The notes: generated from the sequence alone by a model not told the origin. Shown: positions 1 to 10,260, counted from the stretch's first letter. The stretch: DNA of 28,331 nucleotides from Candidatus Cloacimonadota bacterium (GCA_018654125.1 JABIME010000316.1:1-28331); one strand, 5' to 3'. Numbers and translations: made by a program.

Positions 1-1013
1 GGTATAAAGTTTACTCCCCCAAATACCAATACATTGTCTCTATCTTGCAAATTATGCTCTGTGGCACGCAAAAAAGTTTGCGGAAGCAGATAACTCGGAT
101 CTATACTTCTTCCACCGTATACAACCTCTTCTCCAGCAAAAAAATGCAAATGTGTGTTTGGTTTCCAATCCAACTTTTTTACAACTAAATATTTATCATT
201 ATAATCTTTGTAGATGGGTTCGCCAAGATGATCTACATTTGTACTGTCAGGAACCAGTGTTCCGTGCATCATAGAAATTGAGAATTTCTTAAAATCTAGT
301 TTACCGCTAAAATATCCATAATCGTTACAAGCATTATTTAAAATGATGCTTCCGCCAATGTTATTCCCAATAATGTGTTTTCCTCTTCCAATACTAAAGT
401 AAACGTATTTCTTTTTATAAACTATTTTCCCACTTGCATTATCAACCGATATTTGTTCATCTTCATTTGGGTGTTGAGACCAGCTATCCATAATTGGAGA
501 TGTTCTAAAAAACTCTTCATCACCATCAAAATGCCCTGTCCACCAGTAACTATCAATATAAAGAGTATTATTTATATTCGCAAATAATTTTGTTCCATAA
601 TATACGTATGTGTAATTCGTATTCTGGGTAGAATTAGAAAAATATTCTGCACCTGTAAACAATTTAAAATACAAATAAGAATTAAAAGGTAAGTTATAAT
701 TATGAATACTGTTGTCTGGTTTCTTAGAGAATTTGTCAGGTGTATAAATATGAAGGAAGTGTGACGGGATCTTCTCATTAGAGAAAAAATTTATTACAGC
801 ATTTTTAAAACTAGATAATGAAGATGTAGCTAACTCAGATCGCGTATAATTTGCTGGTTTTACTATTGGATTTAAATAAGCATCTGCTTCAAATGTTTCT
901 TCTAAAAATGAGAAATAACTTTGAGAAGTAATCTGTGTTGTATTCCAATCAATTTCAGTTGCTACTACATTAAATGAATATAATACGATGAGAATAGCAA
1001 ATATTTTTTTCAT
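1..1013 (-). CDS. Wzi-like outer-membrane/capsule-assembly protein, 5' part (runs off left edge)
   Basis: Reading the minus strand from ATG at 1013 gives 337 open codons with no stop before the window edge, so the gene is partial. The N-terminus (MKKIFAILIVLYSFNVVA) is a typical signal peptide. The rest is rich in aromatic residues in alternating patterns, as expected for an outer-membrane beta-barrel. Near residues 309-330 it has YGGRSIDPSYLLPQ followed by EHNLQDRDN, and earlier FSIGRGKHIIGNNIGGSI; I associate this pattern with Wzi-type capsule-assembly/outer-membrane proteins. GAGG stands 7 nt before the ATG, and a TTGACA box lies about 60 nt upstream. It is divergent from the next gene. 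Family assignment is from memory of motifs, not alignment; a generic outer-membrane beta-barrel protein is the alternative. Confidence 0.6.
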   Translation of the reverse strand, partial: MKKIFAILIVLYSFNVVATEIDWNTTQITSQSYFSFLEETFEADAYLNPIVKPANYTRSELATSSLSSFKNAVINFFSNEKIPSHFLHIYTPDKFSKKPDNSIHNYNLPFNSYLYFKLFTGAEYFSNSTQNTNYTYVYYGTKLFANINNTLYIDSYWWTGHFDGDEEFFRTSPIMDSWSQHPNEDEQISVDNASGKIVYKKKYVYFSIGRGKHIIGNNIGGSIILNNACNDYGYFSGKLDFKKFSISMMHGTLVPDSTNVDHLGEPIYKDYNDKYLVVKKLDWKPNTHLHFFAGEEVVYGGRSIDPSYLLPQTFLRATEHNLQDRDNVLVFGGVNFI

Positions 1014-1045
1014 ATAAACCTCAAATATTTATTGAACAAATCATT

Positions 1046-1073
1046 TAAACTAAAAAAAGATAAATGGTGTCAA
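1046..1073 (-). promoter_or_regulatory. Probable promoter of the Wzi-like gene
   Basis: On the minus strand TTGACA (1073-1068) is followed after 18 nt by TTTA (1049-1046). This approximates the TTGACA-N19-TTTG arrangement at other operon heads here. It lies about 60 nt before the start codon, in the 171-bp divergent intergenic region 1014-1184. Confidence 0.45.
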
Positions 1074-1133
1074 GAAAAAGGTAATGTAGGTTTACAGAAC
1101 ATAGCTAAGGTAATAATTTATTCCATTAATGAC

Positions 1134-1162
1134 TTGACTTAACTTAACCCAAAAAACCTTTT
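1134..1162 (+). promoter_or_regulatory. Probable promoter of the receiver/PEP-binding operon
   Basis: TTGACT (1134-1139) is followed 19 nt later by TTTT (1159-1162), a one-base variant of the TTGACA-N19-TTTG pattern seen elsewhere in the window. It lies about 50 nt before the ATG at 1185. Confidence 0.4.
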
Positions 1163-1184
1163 AACAAAAAAATATGAGGTTGTT

Positions 1185-4151
1185 ATGGATTTGAAAGAAC
1201 TAAATTATTATTATAATAAATTCAAATTTGGAGAAGATAACTTTCATGAATTAATGAAAAAAAGAGTTAATGAAATCTTGCTTGTATCCACTTTTTATGA
1301 TGCATATATATTTGAACAGGATGGAAGACTTTCAGAACAAATCCATGGTGAATATATGCAGCTTAATTTAAGTACTGCACCCAGAATTACAAGTGTTCCC
1401 ACTGGTGTTCAAGCTCTTGAGCTTCTTAAAACAAAAAAGTTTGATCTAGTAATTACAATGATGCGAATAGGTGAGATAAGCCCTTTTAAACTTAGTAAGA
1501 AGATCAAAAAGGAATATCCTGATCTTCCAATTCTGCTTCTGCTTAATGTTTCTAACGATGTTGGACTTATAGATAAAGAAAGCGATGAAATGAAGTATAT
1601 TGATAACGTTTTCAGTTGGAATGGAGATAGTAAAATATTCCTTACAATGATAAAATATGTGGAAGATAGATGGAATGTGAAAAATGATACTGAAATTGGA
1701 CATGTAAGAGTTGTTTTATTGGTAGAAGATTCAATTCATTATTATTCAATGTTTCACCCATTACTATATTCTGAGATCCTAAAGCAAACGCAAAGGCTTA
1801 TAAGCGAGGAGCTTAATGACATTAATAAGCGTTATCGAATGCGAGGACGCCCCAAAGTATTACTTTGTCACACATTTGAAGAAGCAATAAATACTTATGA
1901 ACAATATAAAGAAAACGTGATTGCAATAATTTCTGATATCCGATATAATTATAAAGGGAAGATCCACCCAAAAGCTGGCATCAAACTAATAAGACATATG
2001 CAAATGCATAACGTGGAATGCCCAATATTACTGCAATCATCAGAATTAGAGAATGAAAAAGATGCTCTGAAAATAGGTGTTAGCTTCCTAAACAAAAACT
2101 CTAAAACTCTTTTACATGATTTGCAGAAATTTATCTTAGGAAATTTAGGATTTGGAGATTTTATATTCAGAGATCAAGATGGGAATGAACTTGATCGTGC
2201 TGGTTCATTAGAGATTTTCGGGAAGAAATTAAAAACTATCTCAAAGGAATCATTAATATTTCACAGTATTCACAATCATTTTTCTGCCTGGTTAACAGCG
2301 CATAGCGAGTTTCTGTTTTCTAAACGATTAAAAGCTATTAACGTTGATGATTTTGATGATATTAATGATTTCAGAAAGACACTTATAGATATATTTAAAG
2401 AGGTAAAGCATGTAAGAACACGTGGGAAAATCCTTAAATATGATAGAAATGCATTGAATATAGAAGAGGGTATAATTAGGCTTGCGGATGGTTCTTTTGG
2501 TGGTAAAGCAAGAGGATTAGCTTTTTTAAATTCGCTATTTGTTTCTATGGATATCGAAACTAAATATAACGATGTAAGTATAAAGATTCCTAAAACATTT
2601 GTAATAGGAACAAGTGAATATGATAAGTTTTTAGATAATAACAATATTGGTTCTTGGCTTGTAGAGAAAAGTGATATTGAGATCAAAGAAGTTTTTGTAA
2701 ATTGTAAAATATCTGAAGAGTTAAATATTATCTTAACTGAATTTGTAGAAGAGGTAGATTATCCAATTGCTGTCCGCTCTTCAGGGCTGTTAGAAGATTC
2801 TCAATCTCAACCATTTGCAGGAATTTATGATACATTTATGCTTCCAAATAATAATATAGAAGATGAGATTCGATTAATACAAATAACAAATGCTATCAAG
2901 CTTGTATTTGCATCAGTTTTCTTAAAGACTGCAAGAAATTATCTGGAAAGTATTAACTACAAACTTGAAGAAGAAAAAATGGCTGTAATAATTCAAGAAT
3001 GTGTTGGGGACCAATTCGAAGGTTTCTATTATCCTCATTTTTCTGGAGTTGGACAATCATACAATTTTTATCCAACTTCTTATTTAAAGAATAGTGATGG
3101 AATAGTTTCTTTAGCGGCAGGATTGGGAAAATCAATAGTTGAAGGTGGCAGAGCATTCAGATTTTCACCGAAATATCCAAAAATGGAACTTCTTTCTCAA
3201 GATGAATTATTGGGTGAATCACAGAAAGATCTATATGCATTAGATGTACAAAATAAAGATTTTTGTGTTACTGAATATGAAAAGGGAGCAGTAACCCAAC
3301 TAAAAATAAGAAATGTTGTAAAGCATAGAGCATTAGATCATCTAATTTCTACATGGGATTTTGAGAATGATAGATTAGTTGACGGTGCTGAACCGAATGG
3401 TCCTAAAATTGTTACATTTGCCGACATTATTAAGAATAATTACTTCCCACTTGCAGAAATCTGTGAAGATATTTTAGAGATCGGTGAAAATGCTATGGGT
3501 GTTCCAATAGAGATAGAATTTGCAGTGAATCTGAATAGCGATTTATCAAAGGGCATTAAACCAACATTCTATGTACTTCAAATAAGACCTCTCACAATAA
3601 ATACAGATGAAATCTATATTGATTCTGATAATCTTGAAATGGATAAACTATTTCTTTATACATCTGCAGGAATGGGTAATGGAGTAATTTCCGATATTAA
3701 TGATGTGATCTTTATAGATCCTGATAATTTTGATAGATTAGAAACGCTTCAGATGAAAGAAGAGATAGATTACCTTAACAAAAAAATGAAAGACCTAAAT
3801 AGACAGTATATATTAATAGGTCCAGGAAGATGGGGCTCACGTGATAGATTCTTAGGTATTCCTGTGCAATGGCATGAAATAAATAAAGCTAAAATAATAG
3901 TAGAAACTGGTATGAAAGATTTTATTGTAGATGCTTCGCAAGGAACACACTTCTTCCATAATCTTATCTCTATGAATACTGGGTATTTCACCGTTCCGTA
4001 TGATTCCCAAACTGATTTTATTGATTGGGAATGGTTAAAAAAACAACCACTTGAAGAAAAGACAAAACATTTTATTCATATCCAAACAGATGACCCAACT
4101 GTAATAAAAATGGATGGAAGAAATGGAATTTCATTTATCTATAAAACTTAA
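1185..4151 (+). CDS. Double-receiver PEP/pyruvate-binding domain protein (copy 1, intact second receiver)
   Basis: 988 aa; ATG at 1185 with GAGG 6 nt upstream. Residues about 30-163 are a receiver-like fold without a phospho-acceptor (VITMMRIG where Asp is expected). Residues about 174-317 look like a complete receiver: acidic pair E181/D182 (LVEDS), acceptor D251 (ISDIRY), S285/S286 (LLQSSE) and K304. Residues about 430-805 match the PEP synthase/PPDK N-terminal domain: GGKARG (439-444), AVRSSGLLEDS (529-539), PFAGIYDT (543-550), EIEFAV (776-781), LQIRPL (798-803). The phosphohistidine swivel domain (TSHAA-type motif) and C-terminal TIM barrel are absent. Instead a 185-residue tail carries GPGRWGSRDRFLGIPV (879-894) and QGTHFFHN (919-926). 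It should therefore not be annotated as PEP synthase. Such proteins are known as an uncharacterised family; a phosphotransfer or signalling role is my inference. Its paralogue follows after 17 nt. Confidence 0.8.
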   Translation: MDLKELNYYYNKFKFGEDNFHELMKKRVNEILLVSTFYDAYIFEQDGRLSEQIHGEYMQLNLSTAPRITSVPTGVQALELLKTKKFDLVITMMRIGEISPFKLSKKIKKEYPDLPILLLLNVSNDVGLIDKESDEMKYIDNVFSWNGDSKIFLTMIKYVEDRWNVKNDTEIGHVRVVLLVEDSIHYYSMFHPLLYSEILKQTQRLISEELNDINKRYRMRGRPKVLLCHTFEEAINTYEQYKENVIAIISDIRYNYKGKIHPKAGIKLIRHMQMHNVECPILLQSSELENEKDALKIGVSFLNKNSKTLLHDLQKFILGNLGFGDFIFRDQDGNELDRAGSLEIFGKKLKTISKESLIFHSIHNHFSAWLTAHSEFLFSKRLKAINVDDFDDINDFRKTLIDIFKEVKHVRTRGKILKYDRNALNIEEGIIRLADGSFGGKARGLAFLNSLFVSMDIETKYNDVSIKIPKTFVIGTSEYDKFLDNNNIGSWLVEKSDIEIKEVFVNCKISEELNIILTEFVEEVDYPIAVRSSGLLEDSQSQPFAGIYDTFMLPNNNIEDEIRLIQITNAIKLVFASVFLKTARNYLESINYKLEEEKMAVIIQECVGDQFEGFYYPHFSGVGQSYNFYPTSYLKNSDGIVSLAAGLGKSIVEGGRAFRFSPKYPKMELLSQDELLGESQKDLYALDVQNKDFCVTEYEKGAVTQLKIRNVVKHRALDHLISTWDFENDRLVDGAEPNGPKIVTFADIIKNNYFPLAEICEDILEIGENAMGVPIEIEFAVNLNSDLSKGIKPTFYVLQIRPLTINTDEIYIDSDNLEMDKLFLYTSAGMGNGVISDINDVIFIDPDNFDRLETLQMKEEIDYLNKKMKDLNRQYILIGPGRWGSRDRFLGIPVQWHEINKAKIIVETGMKDFIVDASQGTHFFHNLISMNTGYFTVPYDSQTDFIDWEWLKKQPLEEKTKHFIHIQTDDPTVIKMDGRNGISFIYKT

Positions 4152-4168
4152 CATCATGTGGAGCAATT

Positions 4169-7129
4169 GTGAAATTAGAAGATTTAAATAAATATTACAA
4201 TAAATTTAAGTTCGGTGAAGATATCTTTCACCGATTAATGAAGAAAGAGATTAAGGAGATCTTGCTTATTTCAAGCATTTATGATGCTTATGTATTAGAA
4301 CAGGACAGTAGGATTTCAGAACAGGTTTTTGGTGAGTATCAACAACTTAATTTAATGATGGCTCCACGTATCACGACAATATCTTTCACAGATGACATAA
4401 GTTCTGTTTTAGAAAATAAAAAATTTGATGCTGTAATTATAATGATGCGAGTCGGAGCAGAAACACCTGGTAGACTGTGCAATTATATTAAAAAATATAG
4501 AGCTGATCTTCCTGTTCTTCTTTTACTAAATAAAAAATCTTACATTGAACTAGTTGAACAAAAACCAGAAATATTGTCACCTTTTGATGAAGTTTTTATT
4601 TGGAATGGAGATTCAAAGTTATTTGTTGCAATGATCAAACTAACCGAAGATCTTTTGAATGTTGAAAACGACACAAAAATTGGTGATATTAGAATAATTC
4701 TTCTTATTGAGAGCTCAATTGATTATTATTCAACCTTTCTACCACTTATTTATTCTGTTAATATGCAGCTTACCGAAGAATTAATAGATTCAGAGAACGA
4801 GATAATTAATAAAAGATTAAAGATGCGAGCACGTCCAAAAATATTAATGGCTCATAATTATGAAGCTGCGATTTCAATCTATAACAAGTACAAAAAAAAT
4901 ATTATAAGTGTAATATCAAATGCTAATTTAAAAATTAATGATACTTTTGCAACTCATGGTGGCATAAAACTAATAAAGGTTATCAGAGAAGAAAACCCTT
5001 CGATGCCTTTGTTATTACAATCTGCTGATGAGAGTATAGAAGATGAAGTAAAAAAACTAAATGCGGAGTTCATCTATAAATACTCACCAACACTGTATCA
5101 AGATCTGAAGGAATTTTTAAAAACAAATCTGGGTTTTGGTGAATTTATTTTCCTTGATTCAGAGGGTGTTGAGTTAGCAAGAGCAAGAACACTATATCAT
5201 CTTGAAAAAACACTTGAGAGAATTTCTGAAGAATCAATATTGTATCATACTAACAAAAACCAATTTTCATCATGGTTAATGGCTCATAGTGAACTTGGAA
5301 TTGCCAAAAAACTAAAAGAAATTACAGAGGCAGACTTTAATTCTACAGAAGAGATAAGGCAATATTTACTTAATACAATTAGGAACGTAAGGCAGTCACA
5401 AAATCGTGGGAAAGTTATCAATTTTAATCCTGCAGTCTTTACTGAAGAAGATAAAATCATCCAACTCTCAGATGGCTCATTGGGTGGTAAGGGAAGAGGA
5501 TTGGCTTTTTTCAACGCACTTCTAACAACAGTTGATATCGGAAAAGACTATGATAACGTTAAAGTGAAAATTCCAAAAACTGCTATAATAGGTACGAATG
5601 AATTTGATCTTTTTATAAGTAAGAACGGAGTCGTTTCAAATGATATTCTAAACAGTAGTGATAAAGAGATAAATGAATTCTTTATGAGTGGCAGTTTGAC
5701 ACCCGAATTGATCTCGAAACTAAAGGTACTAATTAAAAATATTAAAACACCATTGGCAATAAGATCTTCAGGTTTACTAGAAGATTCACAATCACAGCCT
5801 TTTGCAGGAATATACCAAACCTATATGCTTCCAAATAATAATACTGATGATAATATTAGATTAAAACAACTATGTAATGCAGTAAAACTTGTATTAGCAT
5901 CACCATTTTTAGAAGGAGCCAGAAAGTATATAGAGAGCATTAATTTTAAGATAGAAGAAGAGAAAATGGCAGTAATAATTCAAGAAGTAGTTGGCTCAAA
6001 AGACAAGGAAGATCTCTTTTATCCTCACTTTGCAGGAGCAGCACAATCATATAACTTCTATCCACCTAAAGATATGTCTCATGAAGATGGAATTGTGGCA
6101 TTAGCAGCTGGTTTGGGAAAGGCAGTTGTAGATGGAGAACGGGCATTCAGGTATTGTCCAAAATATCCAAGAGTTAATTTACTGGAACCTGTAGGGATTG
6201 TTGAGAATAATCAGAGAGACTTCTATGGAGTTGATCTATCTATAGGAAATAACAAAAGTGTGAGTAGTGAAGATAATTTTGTTGTAAAAAAGAGGATAAG
6301 ATCTTCACATAAAGAAGGTGTATTCAAAGAGATCACTTCTGTTTGGGATTATGAACGATTCCAGTTTCTTGATGGGTCATTTATTCGTGGTCCAAGAATG
6401 TTAACTTATCGTAATCTCATATTTTATAAGAACTTTCCACTTTCTGATATTTTGTTACGTATTCTTGAATTTGGGCAAATTGCTAGTGGAGTTCCAGTAG
6501 AAATAGAATTTGCTGTAAACCTTTGCGATAAGCCAACATTTTATATGTTGCAGATTAGGCCACTATCAGTTAACAAAGAAAACATTAATATTAAATTAGA
6601 TAAAATTAGGCGCGATGAAATGATACTTTCTACAACAAGAGCAATGGGAAATGGAATTTTAAAAAATATTAAGGATATTGTATTTATAGATCCAGAAAAA
6701 TTTGATAATACGCAAACTCTTAAAATTGTTTCTGAGATAGAAAAAATTAATAATTATTTAGATGAGAATGATAGAGAATATATTCTATTAGGACCAGGCA
6801 GGTGGGGAACAAGTGATAGATTCCTCGGTGTTCCTGTACGTTGGGCACAAATAAATAAAGCAAAAATAATTGTTGAAGCAAGCCAAGAAAATTTTACAGT
6901 AGAAGCTTCACAGGGAAGTCACTTCTTTCATAACTTGGTTGCAATGAATGTTGGCTACTTTACTGTTTCTCATTCATCAGATTCTGATTTTATTGATTGG
7001 CAATGGCTAAAAACATTACCTGTAAAACAATCTGGGGAGTATGCTGTTCACGTAGAATTAGAAGAGCCAATGAAAACACAAATAGATGGGAAACAAGGAA
7101 TTGCGGTCATTTCTAAAACAATCAAATAG
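4169..7129 (+). CDS. Double-receiver PEP/pyruvate-binding domain protein (copy 2, degenerate receivers)
   Basis: 986 aa, colinear with the upstream paralogue. The start is GTG (4169), supported by GGAG at 4160-4163, by the MKLEDLNKYYNKFKFGED match to copy 1, and by lack of an in-frame ATG nearby. Domain order is the same: receiver-like (about 30-163), second receiver-like (about 174-317), PEP/pyruvate-binding (about 430-800) with GGKGRG (439-444), AIRSSGLLEDS (530-540), EIEFAV (778-783) and LQIRPL (794-799), then the tail with GPGRWGTSDRFLGVPV (875-890) and QGSHFFHN (915-922). In the second receiver LVEDS has become LIESS and the acceptor aspartate is N251 (VISNANL); K304 remains. This copy therefore probably cannot be phosphorylated on the receiver. 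The 17-nt gap suggests cotranscription and possibly a hetero-oligomer. No convincing terminator follows. Confidence 0.78.
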   Translation: MKLEDLNKYYNKFKFGEDIFHRLMKKEIKEILLISSIYDAYVLEQDSRISEQVFGEYQQLNLMMAPRITTISFTDDISSVLENKKFDAVIIMMRVGAETPGRLCNYIKKYRADLPVLLLLNKKSYIELVEQKPEILSPFDEVFIWNGDSKLFVAMIKLTEDLLNVENDTKIGDIRIILLIESSIDYYSTFLPLIYSVNMQLTEELIDSENEIINKRLKMRARPKILMAHNYEAAISIYNKYKKNIISVISNANLKINDTFATHGGIKLIKVIREENPSMPLLLQSADESIEDEVKKLNAEFIYKYSPTLYQDLKEFLKTNLGFGEFIFLDSEGVELARARTLYHLEKTLERISEESILYHTNKNQFSSWLMAHSELGIAKKLKEITEADFNSTEEIRQYLLNTIRNVRQSQNRGKVINFNPAVFTEEDKIIQLSDGSLGGKGRGLAFFNALLTTVDIGKDYDNVKVKIPKTAIIGTNEFDLFISKNGVVSNDILNSSDKEINEFFMSGSLTPELISKLKVLIKNIKTPLAIRSSGLLEDSQSQPFAGIYQTYMLPNNNTDDNIRLKQLCNAVKLVLASPFLEGARKYIESINFKIEEEKMAVIIQEVVGSKDKEDLFYPHFAGAAQSYNFYPPKDMSHEDGIVALAAGLGKAVVDGERAFRYCPKYPRVNLLEPVGIVENNQRDFYGVDLSIGNNKSVSSEDNFVVKKRIRSSHKEGVFKEITSVWDYERFQFLDGSFIRGPRMLTYRNLIFYKNFPLSDILLRILEFGQIASGVPVEIEFAVNLCDKPTFYMLQIRPLSVNKENINIKLDKIRRDEMILSTTRAMGNGILKNIKDIVFIDPEKFDNTQTLKIVSEIEKINNYLDENDREYILLGPGRWGTSDRFLGVPVRWAQINKAKIIVEASQENFTVEASQGSHFFHNLVAMNVGYFTVSHSSDSDFIDWQWLKTLPVKQSGEYAVHVELEEPMKTQIDGKQGIAVISKTIK

Positions 7130-7157
7130 TGTAAATTTTAAGTGCCAATATAAACAC

Positions 7158-7186
7158 TTGACATATAGTTTTGTTTTTAAAGTTTG
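7158..7186 (+). promoter_or_regulatory. Probable promoter of the first gdh
   Basis: TTGACA (7158-7163) and TTTG (7183-7186) are separated by 19 nt. The start codon lies 54 nt beyond the TTTG. The same arrangement precedes the second gdh. Confidence 0.55.
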
Positions 7187-7218
7187 TTGACGCAATAAAA
7201 TATAGTTCCAGAAAATAA

Positions 7219-8571
<1,353 letters not shown>

Positions 8572-8596
8572 TTAATATCATATAAATTGAATTAAA

Positions 8597-8622
8597 CCCC
8601 CGAGAATTCGGGGGTTTTTTTT
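8597..8622 (+). terminator. Rho-independent terminator of the first gdh
   Basis: CCCCCGA (8597-8603), GAAT loop, TCGGGGG (8608-8614), then eight T. It starts 25 nt after the stop codon. Confidence 0.93.
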
Positions 8623-8668
8623 GTGTAACTTAATCATTTCGATTAAAGTCAAATAGAAATATATTTAA

Positions 8669-8696
8669 AGTTTACATTTATGTGTAAATGTAAACT
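8669..8696. repeat. Perfect 12-bp inverted repeat, possible operator upstream of second gdh
   Basis: Left arm AGTTTACATTTA (8669-8680), spacer TGTG, and right arm TAAATGTAAACT (8685-8696), an exact reverse complement. It has no following T run and sits between the terminator of the first gdh and the promoter of the second, ending 43 nt before the TTGACA box. Position and symmetry suit a regulator binding site or a hairpin in a readthrough transcript; no function is shown. Confidence 0.5.
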
Positions 8697-8739
8697 ATAT
8701 AAATGGTTGCCAGCATAAAATAAATAAATATCACAAAGA

Positions 8740-8768
8740 TTGACAAGAATATTTACAAAATCTTTTTG
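8740..8768 (+). promoter_or_regulatory. Probable promoter of the second gdh
   Basis: TTGACA (8740-8745) and TTTG (8765-8768) are separated by 19 nt, exactly as upstream of the first gdh. About 32 nt separate the TTTG from the start codon. Confidence 0.55.
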
Positions 8769-8800
8769 ACGTTATAAAATAAAAAAAAACGGAGGGTATG

Positions 8801-10132
8801 ATGGATAAGCAAAAATTCATCGATCAAGTTGCTGCAAAAAATCCTGCACAGCCAGAATTTCTTCAGGCTGTAAAGGAAGTTGTCGATTCGGTATGGGATA
8901 TTTATATGGCAAATCCCAAGTTCAAAGAAGCAAAAATAATGGACAGGATCGTAGAACCTGAAAGAACAATTATGTTCAGAGTTCCATGGACGGATGATAA
9001 CGGTGGAGTACAGGTTAACCGTGGTTATCGTATTGAATTTAACAGTGCAATTGGACCTTACAAAGGTGGTCTTCGCTTTCACCCAAGTGTAACATTAAGT
9101 ATACTTAAATTCTTGGGTTTCGAACAAATTTTTAAAAACAGTCTGACTACACTTCCAATGGGTGGTGGTAAAGGTGGATCAGATTTTGATCCTAAAGGAA
9201 AATCAGATAATGAAATCATGAGATTTTGCCAAAGTTTCATGGCTGAACTTTTCCGTCATATAGGTGCAAATACAGATGTGCCAGCTGGTGATATTGGTGT
9301 TGGCGGTCGTGAGATCGGATTTCTTTTTGGAATGTACAAGAAACTTCGTAATGAATTTGTTGGCGTTCTCACAGGTAAGGGACTTAACTGGGGCGGAAGC
9401 CTTATAAGACCAGAAGCTACAGGTTTTGGAAATGTTTATTTTGCTGAAGAAATGTTAAAAACCATTGGTGATAATTTCTCTGGAAAGATCGTAACAGTTT
9501 CAGGTTTCGGTAATGTTTCTTGGGGTGCTATTCAAAAGGTAAATGATTTAGGTGGAAAAGTTGTAACACTATCCGGCCCTGATGGATACATTTATGATGA
9601 AGATGGAATAACTGGCGATAAAGTAGACTTCTTACTTGAAATGAGAGCTTCAAATCGTGATGTTGTAAAAGATTATGCAGATGAATTTGATGTTCCATTC
9701 TTTGAAGGGAAGCGTCCTTGGGAAGTTAAATGTGATATTGCACTTCCGTGTGCTACACAGAATGAACTTGGTGAAGATGATGCAAAGCTTCTTATAGCTA
9801 ATGGCTGCATGTGTGTATCAGAAGGTGCTAATATGCCTTCAACACCAGAAGCTGTAGAAGTATTCCAAGAAGCAAAAATTCTTTATGCTCCAGGTAAAGC
9901 AGCTAATGCTGGTGGGGTAGCTACAAGTGGTCTTGAAATGTCACAAAATAGTCTTCGTTTTAATTGGACACGCACAGAAGTTGATGAAAAACTTCATAGA
10001 ATTATGAAAGACATCCACGAGCAGTGTGTTACTTATGGAAAAGGCGGTGATTACGTAGATTATGTAAAAGGCGCAAATATTGCTGGATTCATGAAAGTTG
10101 CAAATGCAATGCTTGATCATGGTGTAGTTTAA
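8801..10132 (+). CDS. gdhA: Glutamate dehydrogenase, NAD-type coenzyme signature
   Basis: Two adjacent ATGs exist at 8798 and 8801. GGAGG (8791-8795) is only 2 nt from the first and 5 nt from the second, so I prefer 8801 (443 aa). Numbering from 8798, catalytic residues are K89, K113, K125 and D165. The coenzyme domain has GFGNVSWGA (236-244) and TLSGPDGYIYD (257-267), matching the clostridial NAD-dependent GDH pattern rather than the E. coli NADP pattern seen in the upstream paralogue. NAD(H) use, and probably a catabolic glutamate-oxidising role in amino-acid fermentation, is inferred. The catalytic core and C-terminus are near-identical to the first copy, with exact nucleotide runs of 44 and 38 bases. 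It has its own promoter and terminator. Confidence 0.95.
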   Translation: MDKQKFIDQVAAKNPAQPEFLQAVKEVVDSVWDIYMANPKFKEAKIMDRIVEPERTIMFRVPWTDDNGGVQVNRGYRIEFNSAIGPYKGGLRFHPSVTLSILKFLGFEQIFKNSLTTLPMGGGKGGSDFDPKGKSDNEIMRFCQSFMAELFRHIGANTDVPAGDIGVGGREIGFLFGMYKKLRNEFVGVLTGKGLNWGGSLIRPEATGFGNVYFAEEMLKTIGDNFSGKIVTVSGFGNVSWGAIQKVNDLGGKVVTLSGPDGYIYDEDGITGDKVDFLLEMRASNRDVVKDYADEFDVPFFEGKRPWEVKCDIALPCATQNELGEDDAKLLIANGCMCVSEGANMPSTPEAVEVFQEAKILYAPGKAANAGGVATSGLEMSQNSLRFNWTRTEVDEKLHRIMKDIHEQCVTYGKGGDYVDYVKGANIAGFMKVANAMLDHGVV

Positions 10133-10158
10133 AATAGCAAATTAATATATTAATTAAG

Positions 10159-10184
10159 AGCCTGTAGAATTCTGCAGGCTTTTT
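10159..10184 (+). terminator. Rho-independent terminator of the second gdh
   Basis: A near-perfect hairpin at 10159-10180 (AGCCTGTAGAA pairing with TTCTGCAGGCT, one G-T wobble) is followed by TTTT, starting 26 nt after the stop codon. Confidence 0.88.
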
Positions 10185-10260
10185 CTAATTAGTACATAAA
10201 AATCTTTACTTCAAATCAAGTGTTTATAAATGTGATTTCATTATAATTCGGAGGGGTTAA

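Noticed and set aside
375..778. Short open frames within the first kilobase
   Set aside because: They lie inside the long open Wzi-like frame on the minus strand in other frames or strand and have no ribosome-binding sites or recognisable composition.
1185..4151. Annotation as PEP synthase (ppsA)
   Set aside because: Only the N-terminal PEP/pyruvate-binding domain is present; the phosphohistidine and PEP/pyruvate barrel domains needed for the reaction are absent.
7140..7159. Inverted repeat AAGTG-N10-CACTT next to the TTGACA of the first gdh
   Set aside because: Only a 5-bp stem with a long spacer in AT-rich DNA; expected by chance and not followed by a T-run.
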